A stretch of DNA of 64,000 nucleotides. Source: Thraustochytrium sp. TN22 (lineage: Eukaryota; Sar; Bigyra; Thraustochytrida; Thraustochytriidae). A program made the translations under genes and the position numbers. Where the stretch lies: contig JABLUY010000086.1 in assembly GCA_013306675.1 (NCBI GenBank), positions 1 through 64,000 of the forward strand. Reading direction: 5' to 3'. The notes beneath the pieces were generated by a model that ran no database searches, had not been told where the DNA came from, and saw only the letters and a program-made list of their open reading frames with translations. Every line of letters begins with the position of its first letter. The first letter of the stretch is position 1. Positions 8,090-16,757 of the stretch are shown here, piece after piece.

Positions 8090-9706
8090 TTAGAAAAGGA
8101 CACTCGCCAATAGTTCTGCACGGCGGAGGAGGTACTGTTCTTTCTCTTCGAGATCAGCTTTCCACTCTTCAAGCCTTGGTGTCCATTCTCTGCGTTCTTC
8201 GCTTGAAGTGCTGGGAAGGCTCAAACGCTTCTCGAAGAGCTCGCATAGATAGCGCAGGAAGAGAAGGAGGAAGAGGGCGATGATGATCTCGATGAGCTCC
8301 TTGATCTGGCCCTGGATCAGGGACTTGACGAAGGACCTGACGAAAGAGAGGAAAAGGCGAACGGCGCGGAGCGAAGCCAGCGCAATGAGGATCGTCTGCG
8401 GCTCAGTGCCTTGGAGAATAGCGACGATGGCAGTTGTGTTCGCATAGATGAACGGGACGCTGTAGGAAATGAGGAAATACCACAGTATGAAGAGGCACGG
8501 AATGAGCCACAGAGACAGAAAGAATGCGACAGTCAACAGTAGTACGGTCGCCACATCGGAGGGATAGAAGACCAGCCTCGGCGGGGTGGTCACAATAGCA
8601 GCGGCGCATTCCCCAGTTTCGACCGCCCACGAATCCTCCTGCCCATTTCTTCTCCGCCTTTCACTTTCCGTTTCATGGTCCCATTGAACCGGAAGGAAGG
8701 CCTTCCACAAAACATCCCATTCTTCGAAGATGTCTTTGGAAGAATTTCCGAAAGCTGTTCCGGTGAGGAAGAAAGGCGGAAGTACAAAGATCCAGAGGGA
8801 AAACATCAGCAGGCCGCATGTGGAATTGTTCACGACGTTCATGACGAAAAACGTTGGGACTGAAATCAAGCCGAGCAACCTTTGAAAGACTGCGTGCTCG
8901 AACGGCCACGGTACACCTTCAGGTCGTTCAAACATGAAGAACCGGACAAAGTAGAACTGCGCAAGCCAGTAGAAAATCGCAATGTAGAAAGTGAGTGCGA
9001 TCGCGAAGTAGTAGGTGACCTTGAAGACATTCGAGGCGATAGGGTCGCTCGAATCGACCACGTCAACTGAGCTCGTTGCGAGAAAGTCGGAAGGGAGAGT
9101 GTATGTTGCGGTCCAGGTGTCAATGGCGAAGATTTGAAGCTCAATGAATGCGCTGATGGACCTCGCGATCATGATCAGCCCAGCCCCTTGCACAGTGCTA
9201 AGGCCCAACGCCGTTTCGCTTGCGTACTTGCAGCTCAGTTGCGCATCGCAGAAGACACTGTAAAAGAGAGCGGAGTAGAAGCCTAGCTGGAGCAGGATTG
9301 GAATGATATACTTCCCGACGAAAAACCAGTCCACCATCTCAGACCAGCTTGGATCCTCGGGCGGGTCTGATCGTCGGCCCTGCGCGAAGGTCTCCTTGAG
9401 CGTCATACATCCCAGCACCAGGGGCGTGGCTGTCGCCACAAGCTTGATGAGTGCCTCCACGTAGACGAGTATCTTGTACACCACCTTCCAGTTGAATGGG
9501 CGCGCTGGGTTCTTCTGCACGACGTCCGCAATGGCCTCATGCATGCCCTCTACATCCACAGGCTCCACTGTCATTGTCTTGCACGCCACTCCAGCCAAAC
9601 GAGAGCTCCAGTAGCTTCGATACAGGTTTGCCTGCCGTGCGCTCGGCGCCTCCCGTCCAATTTGCCTCTTGACCAACTGCAGCGAGCTCCAGGCTCCCTC
9701 AGCCAT
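8090..9706 (-). CDS. Multi-pass membrane protein, hypothetical
   Basis: A 538-aa integral membrane protein of unrecognised family. I count about seven to nine hydrophobic segments, including VYVEALIKLVATATPLVLG, IPILLQLGFYSALFYSVF, FAIALTFYIAIFYWLAQFYF, GLLMFSLWIFVLPPFFL and VATVLLLTVAFFLSLWLIP. A last one, ELIEIIIALFLLLFLRYLCE, is followed by a charged helical tail (RLEEWKADLEEKEQYLLRRA). The start is placed at Met 9706 because the frame upstream to 9994 reads as non-protein. Codon use is clearly less GC-rich than in neighbouring genes: AT-ending codons are common and the local GC is near 50 percent. That could mean later acquisition or a different mutational history. The frame is uninterrupted. 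Confidence 0.7.
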   Translation of the reverse strand: MAEGAWSSLQLVKRQIGREAPSARQANLYRSYWSSRLAGVACKTMTVEPVDVEGMHEAIADVVQKNPARPFNWKVVYKILVYVEALIKLVATATPLVLGCMTLKETFAQGRRSDPPEDPSWSEMVDWFFVGKYIIPILLQLGFYSALFYSVFCDAQLSCKYASETALGLSTVQGAGLIMIARSISAFIELQIFAIDTWTATYTLPSDFLATSSVDVVDSSDPIASNVFKVTYYFAIALTFYIAIFYWLAQFYFVRFFMFERPEGVPWPFEHAVFQRLLGLISVPTFFVMNVVNNSTCGLLMFSLWIFVLPPFFLTGTAFGNSSKDIFEEWDVLWKAFLPVQWDHETESERRRRNGQEDSWAVETGECAAAIVTTPPRLVFYPSDVATVLLLTVAFFLSLWLIPCLFILWYFLISYSVPFIYANTTAIVAILQGTEPQTILIALASLRAVRLFLSFVRSFVKSLIQGQIKELIEIIIALFLLLFLRYLCELFEKRLSLPSTSSEERREWTPRLEEWKADLEEKEQYLLRRAELLASVLF

Positions 9707-10048
9707 AGCAACGAGGCGAGGGACGACGTGTGCACGGGACTTGTGCACGGGACAGAACGCCTTTCTTCTTGCGCGACCTGCAAGCAGAGCGAAGAAAGCT
9801 CGTAGCCCCCCCCCCTTCCCCCCAGTCCAGCGATGCTGCGGCGCTGTGCGGCCGCCACCGCGACGGAGTTGTGCAAGGGTGCTGCTTGGTGGCCGTAGAG
9901 CTTTGATACCGGAACACGCGATACATACAGCTCGCGGCGCGTAACTCGTCACGGTGGACTCGGGGACGCGCAGGACACGCCCTCTCCGAGTCACGCGTGC
10001 TCAAGCCAGGGCGACACCCGAGTCCTGCCGCGTCCTGCCGCGTCCTGC
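9707..10048. other. Upstream region of the multi-pass gene
   Basis: Contains a C-run at about 9800-9830 and three near-identical CGTCCTGCC units at about 10022-10049. No protein-like frame is seen. It likely includes the promoter of the minus-strand gene starting at 9706. Confidence 0.5.
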
Positions 10049-10640
10049 CAACGGCGCGCGCGTTCACAGTCAAGCCATCCGGCGTTCGCGGCGCCGCGCA
10101 CGAGGGAGCTCCGAGTCGTGGACACCGGGGACAAATGGACTACCGTAGTAGAAACTCTACGGCTTACACATACCGACTCGGTCGTGCACACTGGCACCGG
10201 TGGTGACGGACGACTGACTGACGGTGAGTCGGCGGCGAACCGTCTCAGGCTGTAAAAAAGCCTACTTGCAAGCTCAGGTGGGCGAAGGCCTCCTGATCTG
10301 GACAACGGCGCGCGCGTCCAAGTCATTCGGCCGCAAAGCGACGCTCGCGGCGCCGCGGAGCTCGTGCCAGTGGCCACCGCCACGGAAAGAGGTTTACACA
10401 CGCCGACGCGCATCAAAGTCACTTCCAAGTCCGCTCCTCCGCTTCCGCGTTCCAAGCCATCCGGCCCACAAAGTGGCGCGCGCGGCGCCGCGCAGCTGGG
10501 ACAAATGGAATACCAGTTACTTAGTAAAAACTATACGGCTTACACATGCCGACTCGAGCCCGGGCCGGGCGTGCGACTGACCGTAAGTCGAACCGTCTCA
10601 GGCTGTAAAAAAACTCAGAAACTACTTGCGAGCTCGAGCA
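10049..10640. repeat. Three diverged copies of an intergenic repeat
   Basis: Copies start near 10049, 10303 and 10445. Each has a CAACGGCGCGCGCG-like or CCAAGCCATCCGGC head and a GCGGCGCCGCG block. The first and third also share GGGACAAATGGA, ACGGCTTACACAT and AACCGTCTCAGGCTGTAAAAAA. The middle copy is shorter. No coding frame is conserved, so this looks like a non-coding repeat. Confidence 0.6.
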
Positions 10641-10741
10641 AAAAACACCACAATTATCAATAGACACAGGCCCAGCAAGCACGCCAAGCTCGAGCCGGAG
10701 CAAGGCGCGCTCTCTAGCTAGCTAGCTAGTAGCTCCCTAAA

Positions 10742-12226
10742 CTACTTTGCTGGGTTGGCCACGTGGGCCGCTGGCTGAGGGCGCGGGCGAGGGCGGCGGC
10801 GCTGGCGGCTCTTGAGGCTCTCATAGATGTAGCGCGCGACAACAATCTGCGAGATGACGAGGGTGGTCACGAGCATGCTGTGCACAGCCTTGATGGGCGC
10901 GAGGGCACCGGGCGGGGCCCACTCTTTCCACTTGTGCTCGTAGGCGAGGTCGACAAAGGACAAGATGAAGTAGGTGATGCCAAAGGCGAGCAGCAGGATG
11001 CAAATGGCGATGGAGGTGTTGCGGATACGGTTCATGAGGCGGAGGAACGGGCCAAACTGCATGGGCCGCGGCTGCGCTGGCCTGAGTGGCGCGCGCGAGG
11101 TGAGCTTGCGCACGAGCTTGGACGGCGAGAAGGACGCCTTGGACACGGCGTACGAGCCCTCGTACGAGCCGGCGCTGGGGGTAACTGTCGCGCGGCCACC
11201 CGTCGTGTTGTGCAGCGCGGGTGGCTCCTCGAAGGCGGAGTCGTCAGCCGCGGCCTCGGATCCCGGCGGGCTGACGACCATGCTGCTCACGCGCAGGTCC
11301 TCTTCGTCTGCGTCCATGACCTCACTGTCGAGGTCAAGGTCGAGATCGAGATCGAGGTCAAGGCCTTCTTCCACGTCGTCACCGTCCTTTGCGCCGCCCT
11401 CGCCGAAGTCTCTCGAGTCCACGACGGTGTTGACGATGTCGTCCGGCGTGCTGGGCGTGGTTCTGCTGAGGCGGAGGCCGTAGGATACGCGAATGACGTG
11501 ATTGAGCTTGTGCACGCCGAGGCCGTAGGTAAAGGCAATGAGCAGGACGAGCGGAAAGACGAAGATGCCCATGACTGTACGCATGAGCCAGAGCTTCTCC
11601 ATGGCCGCGGCCGTGGCTCCCAGCACGAGCGCGCCGACCTGAAAGCCGTAAATGACGAAGCGCATGTGCACGATCTTGTCTTGTGCGCCGACGGTGAAAC
11701 GGCCACTACGCACGCAGACCTCGATCCACATCAGGCTGACCTGCAGCAGCGCGATAGCCGAGAAGAAGGCGGCGATCGGCGCCACAAAATTCGCCACGAA
11801 GTTGAAGCGCCCCTTGTACAGCTCGCTGTAGCTCTCGTACGGGAGCAGAGGGTCCCCGTGCACCACGCCGGCGCTCAGCAGCTGCACCAACGCCCACATG
11901 GACCCGAAGAAGGATCCCAGCATACAGCAGATGACCGTCAACGACACGGCGTCCATCGCGCACACGCGAACCTTCCTCCGCTTGCGCAGCACCGTGCAGT
12001 ACACCAGCAGCCCGCAGCAGTACGCGCCCAGCACCATCACCAGCGAGTTCCAGCCCAGCAGCGCGATGGTGGCGCCGGAGTACTGGTCGCACGCGGGGCC
12101 CACCCACCCGTACCACGTGTTGCACAGGCACGCGTCCGCCTTGTCGTAGTCGCCCTCCTCGAACCAGCTCACGCCGGCGTAGCACATCTCGTTCAGCCCG
12201 CAGTCCCCGTCATCCTCGCACGCCAT
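10742..12226 (-). CDS. Seven-TM protein with EGF-like ectodomain, hypothetical
   Basis: A 494-aa protein. Residues about 3-48 are a cysteine-rich module with an EGF-like ending (ACLCNTWYGWVGPACDQ), presumably outside the cell or in the lumen. About seven membrane segments follow, for example ALLGWNSLVMVLGAYCCGLL, SLTVICCMLGSFFGSMWAL, GFQVGALVLGATAAAMEKLW and MGIFVFPLVLLIAFTYGLG. After a long acidic loop come two more: ISIAICILLLAFGITYFILS-like, and MLVTTLVISQIVVARYIYES. The loop contains a Leu-Asp dipeptide run from a GTCGAGATC-type DNA repeat near 11333-11360. The topology suggests a receptor-like protein, but no known family was recognised. Met 12226 is chosen; the frame is open to 12598, so a longer or spliced N-terminus with a signal peptide is possible. 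Confidence 0.65.
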   Translation of the reverse strand: MACEDDGDCGLNEMCYAGVSWFEEGDYDKADACLCNTWYGWVGPACDQYSGATIALLGWNSLVMVLGAYCCGLLVYCTVLRKRRKVRVCAMDAVSLTVICCMLGSFFGSMWALVQLLSAGVVHGDPLLPYESYSELYKGRFNFVANFVAPIAAFFSAIALLQVSLMWIEVCVRSGRFTVGAQDKIVHMRFVIYGFQVGALVLGATAAAMEKLWLMRTVMGIFVFPLVLLIAFTYGLGVHKLNHVIRVSYGLRLSRTTPSTPDDIVNTVVDSRDFGEGGAKDGDDVEEGLDLDLDLDLDLDSEVMDADEEDLRVSSMVVSPPGSEAAADDSAFEEPPALHNTTGGRATVTPSAGSYEGSYAVSKASFSPSKLVRKLTSRAPLRPAQPRPMQFGPFLRLMNRIRNTSIAICILLLAFGITYFILSFVDLAYEHKWKEWAPPGALAPIKAVHSMLVTTLVISQIVVARYIYESLKSRQRRRPRPRPQPAAHVANPAK

Positions 12227-13136
12227 CGCGCCGCGGCGCGCGGGGACCTGAACGGCGTGCAGCGCCACGTGCTGCCGTCGGCCGTCGTCTTCTACGGCGA
12301 CGAGCGCGGCGACGTCGACCACCGCCACGACGCCAAGGTCGAGCTCAGTTGAGAGTCTTGAACTCGGAGGGAGTCGTCTGTTCGGGCGGCGCGCTGCCAC
12401 GCGACATGATGTTGTGGAGCCTGCAAGACCCTCTTCTTGGCCGGGTCCGGTGCAGCCGCACGGCGCAGCGCGTGCAGCGGGCGGTAACCACCCGCTGCGA
12501 AACGGGACGTTGGGCGAAACCGTGCGTCGGAGATCGTAGGGGACGGGCCGGAGGTGCTCGCGGCGGACGGCGGCGGCAAGGACGATAACTAGGAGCACGC
12601 GTTGAGTAATGAGCTAGCCGCTCTGGAGGGGACGGTGCCCCGGAATAGGTGAGAGCATTCTGGAAAGTGGCGGGAGCAGGACCCAGAGCTTCGAGGCGCT
12701 GCCCTGCGGCGCGGCGCCGGGGCCGGAGGAGCTGCAAGCTGCCAGCATGCAACAGCCAGCGTAGAGGCCGGGTAGCTTCACAGGAGCGCCGACTGTTCGG
12801 GGCTGCTTCGGCTTCGAGGCAAAGCAAGCAGGGCCTGTGCGCGGTTCTCAATGCCGCGGCTCATGCGACATGTGGGTCAGAAGGGACCCCTTTGAGGCTC
12901 ATGTCTGTCGAGGCGTTGCTGCAGAGGCTCACCAGGTACTTGGCACCCTTTGGGCCGCGGCGAAGTTCTGGGGAAGCCGCAGAGCCTCTCGGTTGCGTGC
13001 GCGCGACGATCGCGATCGTGGACGAGGGAAAGGGCGGCGGGCGGCCGGGGCACAGCGCGGCGGCAGGCAGACCCGAATCGACGCAAACCAGGACAAACAA
13101 GAAGCAAGCAAGCAAGCAAGAAGCAAGAAGCAGAAG
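12227..13136. other. Divergent intergenic region
   Basis: Lies between the 7-TM gene (minus) and the 68-aa gene (plus). The segment 12240-12352 is open on both strands with GC-ending codons, so an extra exon for the minus gene or a small plus-strand peptide cannot be excluded. An AAGC run (about 13100-13130) precedes the ATG at 13137. Confidence 0.4.
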
Positions 13137-13343
13137 ATGCCGTCCTACTCGCTCCAGGCCGTGGACCCCCGCAAGGCGGCGGAGAAGGAGGCGCTCGACA
13201 AGGTGTTTGGCGAGGGCAAGTGGACGCCGATGCAGTCCGGCGGCGTGGAGGCCCAGGACGCGCAGTACGAGAGCGTCAAGGAGGTGCTCGTCGCGCTGGA
13301 GGACGCTGGCCTGTCGCCGGCGCCCGAGGTGGAGAAGCTCTGA
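13137..13343 (+). CDS. Small hypothetical protein, 68 aa
   Basis: A 68-residue soluble protein beginning MPSYSLQAVDPRKAAEKEAL and ending PAPEVEKL. It is helical-looking and acidic, with a central GKWTPMQSGG turn. No family is recognised. The ATG at 13137 directly follows a purine-rich AAGC/AAGCAGAAG leader, like other starts in this window. The frame is open upstream, but that sequence reads as non-protein. A decayed second copy of its 3' two thirds lies 230 bp downstream, which supports the reading that this region is a real gene. Confidence 0.6.
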   Translation: MPSYSLQAVDPRKAAEKEALDKVFGEGKWTPMQSGGVEAQDAQYESVKEVLVALEDAGLSPAPEVEKL

Positions 13344-13448
13344 ATAGGTACCCATGTGAAGAAGCAAGCAGCAAAATAGTATTTCATCCCATTTTTGATC
13401 GATCGATGTGTTGACGGAGCCACAAGCAACATTGCCGCGCTTGCGCAG

Positions 13449-13615
13449 AGTGGACGCCGATACAGCCTTGCGGCTGGAGACCTGGTTGGGACGCGCAGGG
13501 AAAAAGCGTCAGGAGGCGCTCGTCGCGCTCGAGCACGCTTGGCTTGCAGTCGACGCCCGAGGTGGAGGAGCTCTGACAGCAGTGAAGCAAGCAAAATAGT
13601 ATTTCAACCCCCTTT
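13449..13615 (+). pseudogene. Decayed tandem partial copy of the 68-aa gene
   Basis: The block matches 13218-13389: GTGGACGCCGAT, GAGGCGCTCGTCGCGCTCGA, CGACGCCCGAGGTGGA, GAGCTCTGA and the trailing AAAATAGTATTTCA all recur in order. Insertions, deletions and substitutions break the reading frame, and the 5' third is missing. The copy runs into the 3' end of the convergent Trm11 gene, whose last codons and stop lie inside the duplicated tail. Confidence 0.75.
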
Positions 13616-15565
13616 TGATAATGATGATGATGCTGATGGTGCAGCAGACGAAGACGAGGACGATGCAGCAGCCTCGGCCGCAGCCGTAGGCGCAGCCTCG
13701 GCCGCAGCCGCAACCTCGGCCGCAGCCGCAGCTGCTGCTTCCCTGGCCGCAACCGCACGGGCACCGCTGATCCCAGCGAGGTTGGCGACGCGCTCCCGCA
13801 GCGTGGCGACAGCGTCGCGCGCCGCAATAAGCTTCTCGTCGTCATCCGCAACCTCGGACAGGACAAGCACGCGATGCGTGACCTCGCGGTAGGCGTCAGC
13901 TTGCGTGTAGTCGTACTGGGCGATCTTCTCCATGGTGATGAGCAGGCGGCCGAGCGGCGGACGCAGCGGCTCGATGCTGTGCGCCACGAGGCGCAAGCAC
14001 GGGTGCTGCGGGATGATGCCCTCGACAAAGGTGGAGATGTCGATGGGCAGCAGGTAGACGAGACGGCCGCCAAGGCGCAGCAGGCGCGCAGCGGCGTCCA
14101 CGAGGTCGGCCATGAGCTCCATCGTGTCATAAGGCTGGACCGGCGCGATGTAGTCGGCGCACTCGACGCGATTGGAGGTGGCGTGAACGTTTTGGATGGC
14201 CGGCCGCTTGGAGGTGTCGCGGCCGCTCTTCTTGGCGCCCGCGCGAATGCCGTAGGGCGGATCGCAGATGATGGCGTCGTACAGGCCGCCCTCGGGCTCG
14301 CGCAGACAGCGGCCGCGTGGCGAGAAGTCGAGGCGCAGCAGGTCCGGGCGCGGCAGATTGTACTGGTCGAAGGTGTCCCCGAGGCGCGCCTTTTTGATGC
14401 CGCGGCGGCCCTGCAGCAGCAGATAGTCAATGTCGCCGCCCTGGCAGACGGCGCCAAAGACAGAGCAGGGCACAAGCAGGCTCCCGGTGCCGACGAAGGG
14501 GTCAACGACGAGGTCGCCGGCCGAGACGCGCGCCTGGTTCGCCATGATGAAGGACATAGTGACCTCCATGGACGTGGGGCCCAGCATGGCGCGGCGCTTG
14601 AGCGTGTAGCGAGCGACGAGGTTGTGGTCGGCCTCGGCGACGCCGCGCCCAATGAAGACGTGCGTGGGCGTCATGTTGTCTCGTGCGCTAATCAGCGCCT
14701 GCTTGTGCTTGTCCATCTTGGCCAGACTCTCCGCCTGCTGCTTCTGCTGCTCCTCGTCGTCGAGCGAGGGCGTGTAGCGCCGCGCGAGCTCCGGGTTCTC
14801 GCGCTCGCGCATGAGGCGCTCCGCGCGCTCCTTGGTGATCTTGCGCCGCGTCATGCCCTGTGCGCGCATCTCCTCCTTCCACGCCTGCCGGTCGCGCCGC
14901 TTCTTTTCGCGCTTCGAGATGACCTGCTCGACGCCTGACTCGTCGACCCAGGTCTGCCTGTTGCGGATGCGCGCGCGGTCCAGCGGCTTCTCGTCGAAGC
15001 ACTCCACCACCCACGCCGTGCAATCTGGCGCGTCCAGGCTCACCTTGCCGCGAAACCCAGGGTCCATGGTCAGAAACGCCTCGCGCCGCTCGCGCTCATA
15101 CTGGAAGTTCACCTTGCGCCCGTGCGCGCGCACGCGGGCCGACCACGTCTTGTCCTCCGCAAGGTACGGCTCACGGCGGTCGGCCGGGCACGACGCCTGC
15201 ATGTCGGCGAAAGCCTCCTCCAGCGTTGTGCCACGACCCCACACCTCGTAGATCGCACGCACCAGCATGGACCGTTCGCAGATGGCGCGCGCGCACTCAT
15301 CGGACGGCAGCCGCGCGCGCACCATTGGCACGCCCTCGCGCGTCGAAGCGCGGTCGTACACGGTCGACGGGTCCTTGATCCCCGCCGTCAGGTCCAGAAG
15401 CGCATCGAACTCCTGCAGCCGGAAGTCCGGGTGCTTGTCCTTGAACAGCACCAGATGCCGCCCGCACTCCCAGTCCGTGCCCAGGATCGGGTCCTCCGCG
15501 GTCGCCGTCGCCGTCGTCGTCGCCGCCGCCGCGTCGGCGCCACCCGCTGCCGCCTGGGCGCTCAT
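13604..15565 (-). CDS. TRM11: tRNA (guanine(10)-N2)-methyltransferase, Trm11-like
   Basis: A 653-aa protein that fits Trm11, the SAM-dependent catalytic subunit that (with Trm112) makes N2-methylguanosine at position 10 of tRNAs. The N-terminus has the family's HLVLFKDKHPDFRLQEFDAL segment (residues 37-56). The methyltransferase core has DPFVGTGSLLVP (355-366, SAM site) and the catalytic DPPYGIRAG (435-443). A charged helical insert (about 205-290) is longer than I expect for the family. The C-terminal 60 residues are an Ala/Ser/Glu low-complexity tail. The last codons (KGG and stop) fall in a block duplicated from the neighbouring 68-aa gene, so the natural C-terminus may have been altered. 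The start at 15565 is the first ATG and precedes recognisable sequence by about 30 residues. Confidence 0.9.
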   Translation of the reverse strand: MSAQAAAGGADAAAATTTATATAEDPILGTDWECGRHLVLFKDKHPDFRLQEFDALLDLTAGIKDPSTVYDRASTREGVPMVRARLPSDECARAICERSMLVRAIYEVWGRGTTLEEAFADMQASCPADRREPYLAEDKTWSARVRAHGRKVNFQYERERREAFLTMDPGFRGKVSLDAPDCTAWVVECFDEKPLDRARIRNRQTWVDESGVEQVISKREKKRRDRQAWKEEMRAQGMTRRKITKERAERLMRERENPELARRYTPSLDDEEQQKQQAESLAKMDKHKQALISARDNMTPTHVFIGRGVAEADHNLVARYTLKRRAMLGPTSMEVTMSFIMANQARVSAGDLVVDPFVGTGSLLVPCSVFGAVCQGGDIDYLLLQGRRGIKKARLGDTFDQYNLPRPDLLRLDFSPRGRCLREPEGGLYDAIICDPPYGIRAGAKKSGRDTSKRPAIQNVHATSNRVECADYIAPVQPYDTMELMADLVDAAARLLRLGGRLVYLLPIDISTFVEGIIPQHPCLRLVAHSIEPLRPPLGRLLITMEKIAQYDYTQADAYREVTHRVLVLSEVADDDEKLIAARDAVATLRERVANLAGISGARAVAAREAAAAAAAEVAAAAEAAPTAAAEAAASSSSSSAAPSASSSLSKGG

Positions 15566-16757
15566 CCTGGCCGCCTCGAGCCGTCACCCGGCCCCAAGAC
15601 AGGCTCCCACGGCGACCAGCAGCCTCCTCGCGCCGCTGCGCGCGCTCTCGACGCCCGGCTCCTGCTCCGGCGCCAGATTTGGTTGGTCTTTGACCCTTTG
15701 CCGCCGCCGCCAGTGGCCATGGTGGCCGCCGAGACCGAGGGTAGTGCGCGCGGCGTGCGCGCTTCATGCACGCGCACTTGGTGTGTTAAGGTCAACAATG
15801 CACGCGTACCCACGTGCGCGCTGAGTGCGCACTCGCAGCCATCGTGGTTATAGGCCTCCTGGGCCTACTGGCTAGTACTGCAATCTGCTGCGATCTCGTC
15901 ATCTCGATGCGAGCGCATCGTGTTTACAGTTAATTTAGGCTTGGTCGCGGGCAGTGCTGCTCGGAGCTTTGCCAGCTCGCGCCGCGAACTCCGGTCACTG
16001 GCACGGCTGGCCGCCGGCGCGACCAGCCACGACTGCCAGCCAGACGGCGCCGCGCCACGTGGCTGCAGTGCGAGCTTAGCGGCGGAGGCGACTGCCCGCG
16101 GCGCTGCCGGCCGGCATTGCAGCCAGCCTGCCAGGGCAGGGCTCCGAGTCCGAGTCCGCGGCCAAGGAGGAGGCCACGGTCGACTCGGAGGCGGTCCGGT
16201 CGTTCGGCGGGCGGTCCACAACCTCCGGGTCAGTCCTTCCCACTGGATTAGACTCTTGGACCGTAATTGGGCCCCGTGGAGTACGACCAACTACGACACG
16301 ATTACATGCAGTGCAGGGCAGCGCCAAGGTCAGAGAAGGCTCAAAGGCGCGCTCGCAATCAACCACAACAGGCGTAGACGCTTGCCACTGCAGCCGGGCG
16401 CGTTGGCTGGCACCGGGCGACGAACCGGCGTCGGAGGCGGCCGGCTTCTCGCTAAGCTTGAGCACGCTGTCAGACGGTAATTGTGGCGGGCGCGTGCGGC
16501 GATGGCGGTATCTTGCAACGCCGGCTGACGCGGGCGGAAAGGAAGCGCGGGCAGGCCTGGCAAGCTCCCGAGGGCGCGATCCGGATCGTCCGGCGGACGC
16601 GCTACGGCTGCGAGCAAAAGCCCTGGCATCGGCATTGGCAAATCTGGCGAATCTGGCAGGGCAGTCATCTGGCAAATCTGCAACGAGGAGCGGACGAGGA
16701 GCGTGCGGACGAAGTTAGTTCTCGTGGTCGATCGAGAGCAGCCACTGGCACTGCACG
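15566..16757. other. Divergent intergenic region, Trm11 / GMC oxidoreductase
   Basis: No gene recognised. Near 16637-16680 the string TGGCAAATCTGG recurs at short intervals. The rest is GC-rich with scattered CTGGCACGG-like words. It probably contains both promoters. Confidence 0.5.

Noticed and set aside
10763-12352. Long plus-strand frame opposite the 7-TM gene
   Set aside because: Antisense artefact of codon bias. Only its last 35 codons (12240-12352) look protein-like, and they are equally open on the other strand.
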